Of a stretch of DNA of 64,000 nucleotides, positions 7,759 to 16,920 are shown piece after piece; within the stretch, counting starts at the first letter, position 1; each line of letters starts with the position of its first letter. The translations under genes and the position numbers were made by a program. Origin of the DNA: Chryseobacterium salipaludis (GTDB lineage Bacteria; Bacteroidota; Bacteroidia; Flavobacteriales; Weeksellaceae); assembly GCF_022968825.1 (NCBI RefSeq), contig NZ_JALHKS010000002.1, positions 1-64,000 of the forward strand, written 5' to 3'. Under the pieces are notes generated by a model, which worked only from the letters and a program-made list of their open reading frames with translations, was not told the origin of the DNA and made no database searches.

Positions 7759-9363
7759 TTATAACTGTGGCCCTGCTGCTACCAGACGCTTGGCTTCGTC
7801 GTTGTCGCAGTACTGCTCAAAGTTTTTAATGTATCGCGCAGCCAGGTCACGGGCTTTTTCTTCCCACTCAGCTGCATCGTTGTACGTATCACGCGGATCC
7901 AGAATTCCTTCGGACACATTTGGCAAAGCCGTCGGGATCTCCAGATTCATTACCGGAATGGTTGTTTTCTCTGCACTGTCAATGGAACCATCAATAATGG
8001 CATCAATAATCGCGCGCGTGTCCTTCAATGAAATACGCTTGCCGGTACCGTTCCAGCCAGTGTTCACCAAATAGGCTTTGGCACCGTGCTCTTTCATTTT
8101 CCCGATCAGAGTTTTGGAGTACATGGTTGGGTGCAGTGTCAGGAACGCTTCTCCAAACGCCGGAGAGAAGGACGGTTGCGGCTCGGTAATCCCACGCTCA
8201 GTTCCCGCCAGCTTGGAGGTGTACCCGCACAGGAAGTGATACTGTGCCTGATCATCGTTCAGCAGAGAAACCGGTGGCAATACGCCGAATGCATCCGCCG
8301 ACAGATAGACGATTTTCTTGGCATGTCCAGCTTTGGAAGGCAATACAATTTTGCTGATATGGTAAATCGGGTAAGAAACGCGGGTATTTTCCGTAATGGA
8401 ATTATCAGCGTAATCTGCTTCGCCGTCTTCTTTAACCACCACATTTTCCAGCAGGGCATCACGACGGATCGCGCGGTAAATATCCGGTTCTTTTTCTTCA
8501 CTCAGGTCAATTACTTTTGCGTAGCATCCGCCTTCGAAATTGAAAACTCCGTTATCATCCCAGCCGTGCTCGTCATCACCGATCAGATATCTTTTCGGGT
8601 CTGCAGACAAAGTCGTTTTCCCGGTACCGGAAAGACCAAAGAATAAGGCAACATCACCTTCCTCGCCCACGTTGGCTGAGCAGTGCATGGAGGCCATTCC
8701 TTTCAGCGGCAGATAGTAATTCATCATGGCGAACATTCCTTTCTTCATTTCACCGCCATACCAGGTTCCACCGATGATCTGCATTTTTTCCGTCAGGTTG
8801 AACATCACGAAGTTTTCGGAATGCAGGCCTTGCTTTTCCCAATCTGGGTTGGTGGCTTTGGAACCGTTGATCACGATGAAATCAGGCTCGCCGAAATGCT
8901 CCAGCTCGTAGTTCGAAGGACGAATGAACATATTCGTCACAAAATGTGCCTGCCAGGCTACTTCCATCACGAAACGAACTTTCAGGCGGGTATCCGGATT
9001 GGTACCGCAGAAAGCATCCACCACATAAATCTTTTTGGAAGAAGAAAGTTGTTTCAGCACCAGCTGTTTGCAGCTTTCAAAAATCTCCGGTGTCGTCGGC
9101 TGGTTTACTTTGCCATCCCAGTGAATGGTGTCACGGGTTACATCATCTTTCACAATGAAACGGTCTTTCGGCGAACGGCCGGTAAAGATTCCGGTTTCTA
9201 CTGCGACAGCTCCGGACTGTGTAACGATTCCTTTTTCAAACCCGGAATTTTCGGGTGCTACCTCAGCCTGATACAGTTCTTCATAACTTGGGTTGTAGGC
9301 TACTTCTTCGTATCCTGTGATGCCCAGATCATGGAGCTGCTGGATGATTTTGATGTTCTTCAT
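7759..9363 (-). CDS. pckA: Phosphoenolpyruvate carboxykinase (ATP)
   Basis: 534 residues, the standard length of the ATP-dependent enzyme, which converts oxaloacetate and ATP to phosphoenolpyruvate, CO2 and ADP in gluconeogenesis. The P-loop GLSGTGKT is at residues 243-250, followed by the metal-binding kinase-2 region LIGDDEHGW (260-268). The TGRSPKDRF motif (61-69) binds oxaloacetate. A TAAATTTG box at 9397-9404 (minus strand) lies about 35 nt before the ATG and fits a Bacteroidota -7 element. A terminator follows the stop, so the gene is probably monocistronic. Confidence 0.97.
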   Translation of the reverse strand: MKNIKIIQQLHDLGITGYEEVAYNPSYEELYQAEVAPENSGFEKGIVTQSGAVAVETGIFTGRSPKDRFIVKDDVTRDTIHWDGKVNQPTTPEIFESCKQLVLKQLSSSKKIYVVDAFCGTNPDTRLKVRFVMEVAWQAHFVTNMFIRPSNYELEHFGEPDFIVINGSKATNPDWEKQGLHSENFVMFNLTEKMQIIGGTWYGGEMKKGMFAMMNYYLPLKGMASMHCSANVGEEGDVALFFGLSGTGKTTLSADPKRYLIGDDEHGWDDNGVFNFEGGCYAKVIDLSEEKEPDIYRAIRRDALLENVVVKEDGEADYADNSITENTRVSYPIYHISKIVLPSKAGHAKKIVYLSADAFGVLPPVSLLNDDQAQYHFLCGYTSKLAGTERGITEPQPSFSPAFGEAFLTLHPTMYSKTLIGKMKEHGAKAYLVNTGWNGTGKRISLKDTRAIIDAIIDGSIDSAEKTTIPVMNLEIPTALPNVSEGILDPRDTYNDAAEWEEKARDLAARYIKNFEQYCDNDEAKRLVAAGPQL

Positions 9364-9493
9364 GATGTCTTTTTATTACTTATTTTTATTAAAAAACAAA
9401 TTTAACGAATTCTGTTTAGTTGGACTGTGCCGATTTGCTGATATTCGTCAGCGCATACTATTTTTATTGATTTCCTGTTCAATTCACTCATAC

Positions 9494-10390
9494 TCAAAGA
9501 ATTATTTCGCTCCATTTAAAAACAGTGCTAAAGCCCCGCTGCGCAAAATATTCACGATATCCGCTGAACTGATGGCTCATCACAAAATCTCCGCCCCAGG
9601 CGCCCAGACTTTTAACAAAGGCAGGGCAATCGCTGAAATACTGTTTTTTCACCGTTTTTAAGCCCAGGAAATCCGCCAGCGTTTGCTCATGTTCGGTCAT
9701 GATTTGGGAGAAAGTTTCAAGGTCCTGCGCCAAGCGTGTGCGCTCCGTTAGCTCAGTACATTGCGCGAGTAAAGCCTCGGAAGTCGGCCGGCTCCGATAC
9801 AGGGAAATTCCTTCCCTGCTGTTTTGTTTCTGATTAAGATGAATAAAAATCAGTTCTTCCTTAAAAGGCCAGTCGAGCGCCACAGGCTCCACCGTGCGAA
9901 CCGGTCGGGCCATATACAGAATTGACGTCTGCTGTTGCGCCACGGCAATATCATAACCGCTGCCGCCCAGGCACTTTTCATTCAGTTCAAAAGCGTCGAC
10001 GCCTGCCCACTGCGCCAGGTTGTTCATTAAAGTGGAACTGCTGCCCAGCCCGTAATTTGCGGGGAACTGCAGGTTCGTTTTCAGGGACCAGCTTTTATTT
10101 TCCGTCAGCGAAGCGGATTGCAAATGCTTCAGGGTTTGGATTACCTTTAAGACAAAGGCAGCAGCTTCGGGATTATTGCTGTTGATTATGGTCTCCGTTT
10201 GATAATCAATACTTGCTTCCAGCCATAAATCATGCTGATGAAATGCTTTCCAGTGAATCCGGGAGGAATTTTCCGTTAAGGGTTCAACAAAAAGCTCCTG
10301 CCCCCATTTGGTCGGAAGGGCAAGAGCTTTTGCACCGTCTAGGACGGCATATTCGGAAGTGAGCAACAACTTTCCGGGCGAAAAAATCAT
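9494..10390 (-). CDS. GYDIA-family GHMP kinase
   Basis: 298 residues. It has the GHMP N-terminal start FSPGKLLLTSEYAVL, the ATP-binding loop YGLGSSSTL and the motif GSGYDIAVA that names the GYDIA family of Bacteroidota GHMP kinases. GHMP kinases phosphorylate small metabolites such as mevalonate, homoserine or sugars; the family is related to mevalonate/phosphomevalonate kinases, but I cannot assign the substrate from sequence. It starts 15 nt after fabD on the same strand, so the two genes are probably co-transcribed. Confidence 0.85.
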   Translation of the reverse strand: MIFSPGKLLLTSEYAVLDGAKALALPTKWGQELFVEPLTENSSRIHWKAFHQHDLWLEASIDYQTETIINSNNPEAAAFVLKVIQTLKHLQSASLTENKSWSLKTNLQFPANYGLGSSSTLMNNLAQWAGVDAFELNEKCLGGSGYDIAVAQQQTSILYMARPVRTVEPVALDWPFKEELIFIHLNQKQNSREGISLYRSRPTSEALLAQCTELTERTRLAQDLETFSQIMTEHEQTLADFLGLKTVKKQYFSDCPAFVKSLGAWGGDFVMSHQFSGYREYFAQRGFSTVFKWSEIIL

Positions 10391-10405
10391 GATATCAGTT
10401 TAAAA

Positions 10406-11284
10406 TCAAATCGCCGAGGAAACCAGCACATCACTGTTTATTTTCTTAATAAGCCCCTGCAGCGTTTTTCCGGGCCCTACTTCCACAAAAGAAGTTGCGC
10501 CTTTTTTAATCATATTCTGCACAGACTGGGTCCATTTCACCGGGCCGGTCAGCTGCGCAATCAGGTTTTGCTTGATTTCTTCCGGGTCTTCCACGGCGGT
10601 GGTGGTGATGTTCTGATACACGTCCATGGTAGGCTTATAAAACTTGGTTTCTTCAATGGCCTTGGCCAGCGTTTCCTGTGCCGGCTGCATCAGCGGCGAA
10701 TGAAAGGCTCCGTTCACCGGCAGAAGCAAAGCACGCTTGGCGCCGGCTTCCTTCATTTTGGCACAGGCTTCTTCCACCGCTTCGGTCTCGCCGGAAATCA
10801 CCAGCTGGCCGGGACAGTTATAATTTGCCGGAACCACAATACCGGGTGTGGCCTCACAAATCTGTTCCACCATTTCATCTGCCAGGCCAAGAATGGCTGC
10901 CATCGAACTTGGGTGCGCATCACAGGCTTCTTGCATCGCTTTCGCCCGAGTGGAAACCAGCTTTAAGCCATCCTGAAAGCTCAGTACGCCGTTGGCCACC
11001 AGGGCAGAAAATTCGCCGAGCGAGTGGCCGGCTACCATCGAAGGTGAGGTGCCGCTTACCGCTGCTTTGAGTGCCGCTACGGAATAAATAAAAATAGCAG
11101 GCTGGGTTACCTCGGTTTTTTTCAGATCTTCTGCCGTTCCTTTGAACATGACAGAGAGAATATCGAAACCAAGGATATCATTAGCAGAATCCATCAGGTC
11201 TTTAATGTCTTTTCGCGAGGCATACAGGTCTGTACCCATACCGACATACTGTGAACCCTGCCCGGGAAATACAAGTGCTTTCAT
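10406..11284 (-). CDS. fabD: Malonyl-CoA:ACP transacylase
   Basis: 292 residues, normal for FabD, which loads malonate onto acyl carrier protein for fatty acid synthesis. GQGSQ is at residues 8-12; the nucleophile Ser88 is in GHSLGEFS; the catalytic His195 is in GAFHSPLM. A TAAATTTA box close to the ATG (about 11288-11297, minus strand) may be its promoter. It is upstream of the GHMP kinase gene. Confidence 0.96.
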   Translation of the reverse strand: MKALVFPGQGSQYVGMGTDLYASRKDIKDLMDSANDILGFDILSVMFKGTAEDLKKTEVTQPAIFIYSVAALKAAVSGTSPSMVAGHSLGEFSALVANGVLSFQDGLKLVSTRAKAMQEACDAHPSSMAAILGLADEMVEQICEATPGIVVPANYNCPGQLVISGETEAVEEACAKMKEAGAKRALLLPVNGAFHSPLMQPAQETLAKAIEETKFYKPTMDVYQNITTTAVEDPEEIKQNLIAQLTGPVKWTQSVQNMIKKGATSFVEVGPGKTLQGLIKKINSDVLVSSAI

Positions 11285-11344
11285 ATATAAATTTACAGTT
11301 CAGTCCGAAGACCGGATTTTTCTTTTGTTGTTGCAGTACTAAAT

Positions 11345-13252
11345 TTAATTGGGAAGCAAACGCACTACGCGGTATCCCTTGTTAACATAAGCGCCGGAAC
11401 GGGTTTTCTCGAATTCGAATTTCGTTGCCAGCTGGGTCTGCACTTTATTTATTTGTTTAAAAATTTCGCCTTTTTTGTTTTCGCGGGTCAGCATATCATT
11501 GGTCACATCGAAGCCAATCACAGCATATTTAGAGGGAGCCTTGCAGTACTTCGCGCGATACGCCGCCAGGATTTCTTTTTCGAAATTCCCTTCTGTATTG
11601 ATGGTACGGTCCATCAGGTACACCAGTCCGGAAGGATTCAGTTCTTCAACTTTCTTTTCAAAAATCGGTGCGTAGTACATACTGAAGGCGCGGGTGCCCG
11701 GTGCTTCCTGGGCCAGGGTAATCAGGCGGTTTCCGAAGGCTTCACCCAAATTATCATTTTTACTGGCCAGTACCGCAATCACTGGCGCTGCCTGTCCTGT
11801 CATCATGTTTTGTTCCGGACGGATGTCTGCCGCGGAACGAACGATTTGTACCGTCGCATTGCGCAGTTGTTTTTCCAGGCCTGCTTTCAGATATTTAGCC
11901 TGAGTTTCATCGGAATCCGTCAGGATGTAAATCTTCTGTTCAGCGTACACGTCTTTCACTTCTTTCACAATGCGGTCTGCATACACCTCATCCTGAGTTT
12001 CGATGATGATGAGATTGTTGTAGCCCATCAGATCGTCGGAATTGGCAAAAGGCGCAACAACCGGAATTTTGTTGGTTTTCACAAAGTCCAGCACTTCCAG
12101 AACGCTTGATTTAAAGAACGGGCCGATAATTAAATCGGTATTATCTTTATTAATTTGTGTTAAAGAGTTTTTGAAACTTTTCTCGTTCCCGGCATCAATA
12201 ACTTTGATGTCGAGCTGCTGGCCTGCCCTAGCGTTTCTTTCAATCGCAAGTTTAGCCCCGGCCAGGAAATCCAGCGAGAGGGAGCGGTATTTGGCATCGC
12301 CGGTATCAAATCCGAACGGAAGCATGAGCACCACATTCAGTGCATTGCCCGATTTCTTAACATAAGCGGCGTCCATTTTTTTAATTTTAATGATCATGCC
12401 TGCTTTTAAGCCCTGCGTAATGTTTGGGTTTAAAGAAAGCAGATCATCGAGCGTAATCCCGAATTTATTTAAAATTCCGAACACGGTATCTCCCGCCTGA
12501 ACGGTGTAAGTTACATAGTCATCACCGGCGACCGCTGTTTCAGTAACAGGAGCAGCAGCAGAAGAAGAAGAAGAAGAAGAAGAAGCAGAACTATCCATGT
12601 TTGCACCTTCCTTCACGATAATCACATCCCCTGCCTGAAGCCCTCTGGCTTCCAGACCCGGATTCAGGTCATACAGTTTCTTTTGGGTGATTTTAAACTG
12701 ACGGGTAATTTTGAAATAATTGTCTTTCGGCTTTACTTCATATTCATTTTCTGACAGCGCCACCACTGCAGGCTCAGTTGAAACCGGGGACGAAACTTCT
12801 GCCACCACCCGATCGGTATTGGTTTCTGCAGGCTGAACTGCCGGGGCATCGCCATATTTTTGGATGGCTGCCAGCGGAAGGGTTACCTGATCACCGATTC
12901 GCATGTGCGAATCCAGTTCCGGATTCAGCGCGCGCAATTCGGTTTCGGAGATATGATACTGTTTGGTGAGGCCGTAAATGGTTTGTTTTGGTTTTAAAAC
13001 AATACGTCCCAGCGTCGCCTGGTTGTTGCCGGAAGCCGCCGGAGCCGCTTTGCCGTTAACCTGCAGCACTTCGCCAAGGGAGACCTGCCCTTCTCGGGTA
13101 GTAGGGTTGAGATTCTGGAGTTCCGCAATGGTAAGGCCATAGCGCCGTGCAATATTATACAGGGTATCACCTTTTACGACGGTGTGGGTACTTTGCGCGC
13201 CGGCATTGACTGTGAAGGCAAGCCCAGCTGCCAGAAAAAACTTTTTAATCAT
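11345..13252 (-). CDS. Secreted LysM protein with periplasmic-receptor (ABC substrate-binding-like) domain
   Basis: I place the start at ATG 13250-13252 rather than seven codons upstream because the protein then begins with a clean signal peptide, MIKKFFLAAGLAFTVNAGAQ. Four LysM repeats follow (in the 642-residue numbering about 29-72, 92-134, 177-221 and 253-297), then a domain of about 330 residues resembling periplasmic binding proteins of the Leu/Ile/Val type (IIGPFFKSSVLEVLDFV, then APFANSDDL). LysM repeats bind peptidoglycan glycans. A poly-Ser linker between LysM3 and LysM4 is encoded by a run of GAA-complement triplets near 12560-12585. It lies downstream of bshC in the same direction. 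Ligand unknown. Confidence 0.85.
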   Translation of the reverse strand: MIKKFFLAAGLAFTVNAGAQSTHTVVKGDTLYNIARRYGLTIAELQNLNPTTREGQVSLGEVLQVNGKAAPAASGNNQATLGRIVLKPKQTIYGLTKQYHISETELRALNPELDSHMRIGDQVTLPLAAIQKYGDAPAVQPAETNTDRVVAEVSSPVSTEPAVVALSENEYEVKPKDNYFKITRQFKITQKKLYDLNPGLEARGLQAGDVIIVKEGANMDSSASSSSSSSSAAAPVTETAVAGDDYVTYTVQAGDTVFGILNKFGITLDDLLSLNPNITQGLKAGMIIKIKKMDAAYVKKSGNALNVVLMLPFGFDTGDAKYRSLSLDFLAGAKLAIERNARAGQQLDIKVIDAGNEKSFKNSLTQINKDNTDLIIGPFFKSSVLEVLDFVKTNKIPVVAPFANSDDLMGYNNLIIIETQDEVYADRIVKEVKDVYAEQKIYILTDSDETQAKYLKAGLEKQLRNATVQIVRSAADIRPEQNMMTGQAAPVIAVLASKNDNLGEAFGNRLITLAQEAPGTRAFSMYYAPIFEKKVEELNPSGLVYLMDRTINTEGNFEKEILAAYRAKYCKAPSKYAVIGFDVTNDMLTRENKKGEIFKQINKVQTQLATKFEFEKTRSGAYVNKGYRVVRLLPN

Positions 13253-13292
13253 CTCTCTCGATAAATTATGCACAAAAATACTTCTTTTAAAT

Positions 13293-14876
13293 TTAAACGC
13301 TAAAAATTATGAGTTGCGTTTTCCCGATTTCAACTGCGTCATAACATGCCTTCAGCCAGCCGGAACCAAGGTCACGATAGAAGACAGAAAAATTCCATTG
13401 CCGTTCCTGCCAGGAATTGTCAGGATGAACTTCAGAGAAAATTGTTTGCAGCCGCTGCACACGGTCCTGCTGTCGGATTTTCTCGGCACGGCGCAATCGC
13501 TTGCGCATCCGGACAAATGATTTAAGTTGCCTGGCCCGTTCTGCCTCCACCAGCGTTCTGAAGGTAACATCCGTCATTGCAGCCAGGTTTGCTAAATCTT
13601 CAAACTGCTCCACAAGTGCCGCTTCCTGGGCGTCCAGCACTGCCGCGATGGGATGCAGTTCCAGCAACTGACCGGCAATAACTTCTTCGCGGTTCCGGAA
13701 AAAATCTTCTGTGCGAAGGCCTAACTTTTCCGCCCGGTTTTGGATTTTTTCAGTTAACATTAAAAACGAATCACGCGGCAGCAACAGCGGAAACGGCAGT
13801 TCCAGCACCTCGAAAAAGGCAGGCAGTTCCAGCCAGTACATGATTTCAGCATTACCGCCGATATAAACCAGATTAGGCAATACCGTTTCCTGATAAGCCG
13901 GGCGCAGCACTGCGTTCGGACTGAACCTCTCGGGATGCAGCTGCAACTCTGCCAGAATTTCTTCGTTCGAGAAACTGATCTCACTGTCAACGACCACGAA
14001 ACGGCCATTAAATTTAGTAAGGCGCCGGCGCTGTCCTTCCTGGAGATAAAACAAGTTTATATCGCGCGGATTCACCTGTACTTTTCCGTACCGGTTACTT
14101 AAGTTTTCAACAGCAGCTGCGGTGGTTTTTTCCAGTAGTCCTTCCTGCAGTTCGCGTGCAAAGGTTTCGAGCATCTGCTGCTTGAGCAGCGGACTGTCAC
14201 CATCTAAAGCCAGCAGCCCGTAGTCTGCAAATAAATGCTGAACCAGAGAACGCGTGGCGTCGGTGAACGTCTGGCCGGGATGGTACGCCTTCTTTGCCAT
14301 TTCGAGCAGTTCGTTTTCAAAGCGGGTGTCTTTTAATTCTTCTTTTAATTTAGAGATAAAGGAAAAATCAGTGAGTTCCAGGCGGCCAACGGCATTACCG
14401 GCTGTGCCTGCGGTGGCGTAGGTATTTTGTTTTGTTTTAAAGTGATTGATTTCCTCAAAATCGTGGTCCTCCGAAGCGAGCCAGAAAAGCGGCACGAAGC
14501 GATATTGCGGAAATTCTTTCGTTAAGGTATCAGCCAGTTTGATGGTCTGGACAATTTTATAAATAAAATAAACAGGCCCGGTGAAAAGATTCAGCTGGTG
14601 GCCGGTGGTAACGGTGAAAGTATTTTGAGCAGAAAGCGCCTGGAGATGTTCCTGCTGCTTTTCTGAAAGCCGGATGCCCTCGTATTGCGCATGCTGCACT
14701 TTTGCCAACACTTTTCGTTTATCAGTGCTAAAGTTTTTCTGAGCAATTTGTGCGGGAATCCGATTCAGCTCAAACCTGTACTTTTCTGCGCCAGGCAATT
14801 CATCCTGCAGAAAATCGCGGATTAACTGAGGAATGCTCGGAAGTTCGGTAAACGGTATGTTTGCAATTTCTTTCAA
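13293..14876 (-). CDS. bshC: Bacillithiol biosynthesis cysteine-adding enzyme BshC
   Basis: 527 residues, the family's normal size. Motifs TTGHQLNLFTGPVYFIYKI and FWLASEDHDFEEINHF are characteristic of BshC, which adds cysteine to glucosaminyl-malate to finish bacillithiol, the low-molecular-weight thiol used by many Bacteroidota and Firmicutes. A coiled-coil region lies in the C-terminal third (EAERARQLKSFVRMRKRL region). It starts 9 nt after the putative porin gene on the same strand, so the two are probably one operon. Confidence 0.95.
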   Translation of the reverse strand: MKEIANIPFTELPSIPQLIRDFLQDELPGAEKYRFELNRIPAQIAQKNFSTDKRKVLAKVQHAQYEGIRLSEKQQEHLQALSAQNTFTVTTGHQLNLFTGPVYFIYKIVQTIKLADTLTKEFPQYRFVPLFWLASEDHDFEEINHFKTKQNTYATAGTAGNAVGRLELTDFSFISKLKEELKDTRFENELLEMAKKAYHPGQTFTDATRSLVQHLFADYGLLALDGDSPLLKQQMLETFARELQEGLLEKTTAAAVENLSNRYGKVQVNPRDINLFYLQEGQRRRLTKFNGRFVVVDSEISFSNEEILAELQLHPERFSPNAVLRPAYQETVLPNLVYIGGNAEIMYWLELPAFFEVLELPFPLLLPRDSFLMLTEKIQNRAEKLGLRTEDFFRNREEVIAGQLLELHPIAAVLDAQEAALVEQFEDLANLAAMTDVTFRTLVEAERARQLKSFVRMRKRLRRAEKIRQQDRVQRLQTIFSEVHPDNSWQERQWNFSVFYRDLGSGWLKACYDAVEIGKTQLIIFSV

Positions 14877-14885
14877 AAATAGTTT

Positions 14886-16811
14886 TTAACTAAATAAATA
14901 CCACACAATACCCAGGTTCAGCCTGAAATCGTGCACCGGATAATACGGTGCAGCAAAAGACTTATTGCCCGTGAGTGCGGCATTGAAATGTTGCCCTTCA
15001 ATAAAGAAGAACATTTTCTTTACCTTTAAATTTACATAAACATCCGCAATTGGCTTGCCACCGATGGCGTACCCGGTGGCACCCGGTAAAATAAACTCAT
15101 TCAGCACCGGTGAAAATTCACGACTGTTAAATCTGGAAAAGTAATAAGCCTTGAGTCCGGCCTGAACTTCGGCAGCACCTTTGAAAACGCGTGACTGCCA
15201 GTACAGGTTGGCGCGGCCAATAAACGCAGGCATCGGATACAGGTCTTTTCCGGACAGCGCTGACTGAAAAAGTACGCGCGGATTCAGATGAAATTTGCCC
15301 CAGGAGAAAGTAGCCTCACCGCCCAACTGCGAGATGCTCAAGGCATCGGTACTCTGTTGTGGCTGCGCAGCTGCATTGAGGTACGTATAATTTTCAACAC
15401 GGATGAAGTTGGCCATCGCCACCGTATTAAACCATTTTAAACCCAATTGTCCGCCTACTTCGGTAATCTGCTCATTCTTCGGGTCAGTCAAGCGGTAGTT
15501 GAACTGGCGGTAGACGGAAGGATTCAGCAGTAAATTAAAGGTGGGGCTGCCGCTTTGGAAATTGACATGTGCAGTGACGGCATAGTCCGGGATAGGTTCA
15601 AGACGCAGGTTGTTACGCGAACGAATGAAACTTCCGAATTCTTTTCCGCCCGAGATTTCCAGGCCGGCATTTAAAGCAACGCGCTCCCAGAGATTCATTT
15701 GCAGTTTCCCGACGACCCCTAATCGCTCTTCGGACTGCTTCGGCGGAATACCAAAAGTTTCGGGCAGTGCATCACCGATTCCCAGCACGATATGCTGATG
15801 GCGTACACCGGCTTCGAGTAAAAAGTTCTGCGTATCCAGCAGGGCTGAAACGGTATTGCTCAGGTTGACGGAATACTTTTTAGAAGACAACGGATACGGA
15901 ATCAGGTCATCCGGGCTGCTAGAGAGAAAAGGCTCCGGCTGTTCCTGGCTGAAATAATACTTATTGCTCTGCCGATAAATGGTATGGCGCAGCCTGAAAG
16001 GAAACCGCGCCGAGGAGAAAGGCCGGAACTCATGGCTGTAATAAAAGCGCCGGTAGGCAAAGCGGGAGTTGGCCGTGGTCAGATTTACCGGAATATTTTC
16101 ACGGTTGTTAAAATCGGAAGCATCATTTAGAAAAAGGTCTACATCCGCGATCCCTCCGTTTTCCTGATTGTTGATATTGGTATGCAAAAAGTGCCCAAAG
16201 GCGCGGTACTTTTCGTTGGGCGATTCGTAATGCGCAGACAGCTGGGTATTGTTATTGGCGGCCAGGAAATTCTGATAAAATCCCTGGGAGCGCAGGCCGG
16301 TGTACTCTATGGCAAAATTAAACTGCTTGCCGATGTTCTGGGTATAAGTCGACTGCAGCACGGCGCCATTGCGCATGGCATTGTGATAGACGAAAGCGGT
16401 GGTCGGTGTTTTGACGTCGTAATACTTGATTTCATCAGCCGTCCGGATGAGAAAGGATTTGCGAACCGGCAGCAGTGCCAAATCCTGCTCCGGATGATGA
16501 GTGAAGACCAGCGGCTGAAAACCGGCACCCACATTGGCAAACGGCGCGCGCCCGAAATTATCCTGATTGTTGTATTGTGAAAAGATAAATGTTTTATCGG
16601 CGGTCAGCACGGTATCAAACACTTTCTTTTCGGAGAACCGGGTTTGCCAGGTATAATCCTGAATGGTGGGTTTAAATACTTTCAGGCTGTCCTTGAAGCC
16701 GGAATCGATGACGAGTGTATCACCGGGTCTGACGCGGTTGGAGTCCGTTTTGTTGCGGATTTGGGCACCCACGGCGGCACTACACAAAACGAGAAAAAGC
16801 AGGAACCTCAT
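14886..16811 (-). CDS. Putative outer-membrane porin (Bacteroidota putative porin family)
   Basis: I place the start at ATG 16809-16811, 15 codons inside the longest frame, because it yields a proper signal peptide (MRFLLFLVLCSAAVGAQ). The 641-residue product is rich in alternating aromatic/polar beta strands, includes the typical FAFRRFYYSHEFRPF-like segments and ends with LGIVWYLFS; this matches the putative porin family of Flavobacteriia. It is likely a large beta-barrel in the outer membrane; the substrate is unknown. bshC follows after 9 nt. Confidence 0.8.
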   Translation of the reverse strand: MRFLLFLVLCSAAVGAQIRNKTDSNRVRPGDTLVIDSGFKDSLKVFKPTIQDYTWQTRFSEKKVFDTVLTADKTFIFSQYNNQDNFGRAPFANVGAGFQPLVFTHHPEQDLALLPVRKSFLIRTADEIKYYDVKTPTTAFVYHNAMRNGAVLQSTYTQNIGKQFNFAIEYTGLRSQGFYQNFLAANNNTQLSAHYESPNEKYRAFGHFLHTNINNQENGGIADVDLFLNDASDFNNRENIPVNLTTANSRFAYRRFYYSHEFRPFSSARFPFRLRHTIYRQSNKYYFSQEQPEPFLSSSPDDLIPYPLSSKKYSVNLSNTVSALLDTQNFLLEAGVRHQHIVLGIGDALPETFGIPPKQSEERLGVVGKLQMNLWERVALNAGLEISGGKEFGSFIRSRNNLRLEPIPDYAVTAHVNFQSGSPTFNLLLNPSVYRQFNYRLTDPKNEQITEVGGQLGLKWFNTVAMANFIRVENYTYLNAAAQPQQSTDALSISQLGGEATFSWGKFHLNPRVLFQSALSGKDLYPMPAFIGRANLYWQSRVFKGAAEVQAGLKAYYFSRFNSREFSPVLNEFILPGATGYAIGGKPIADVYVNLKVKKMFFFIEGQHFNAALTGNKSFAAPYYPVHDFRLNLGIVWYLFS

Positions 16812-16884
16812 GCAGTAGATTTGGGCTACAAATGTAAGGAATTGGAAATAAAGCAAGGAGAATGCTCATGCTTTGCCATAAAAA

Positions 16885-16912
16885 AGCCGCCCGGTGAGGG
16901 GCGGCTTGAAAA
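16885..16912 (-). terminator. Intrinsic terminator of the SusC/SusD operon
   Basis: AGCCGCCC (16885-16892) pairs with GGGCGGCT (16899-16906) over a 6-nt loop. On the minus strand it is followed by a T run, and it lies just after the susD-like stop codon. Confidence 0.85.
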
Positions 16913-16920
16913 ACATTATA

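Noticed and set aside
7292-8074. Small open frames between the repeat region and pckA
   Set aside because: Built from the intergenic repeat phrases or antisense to pckA.
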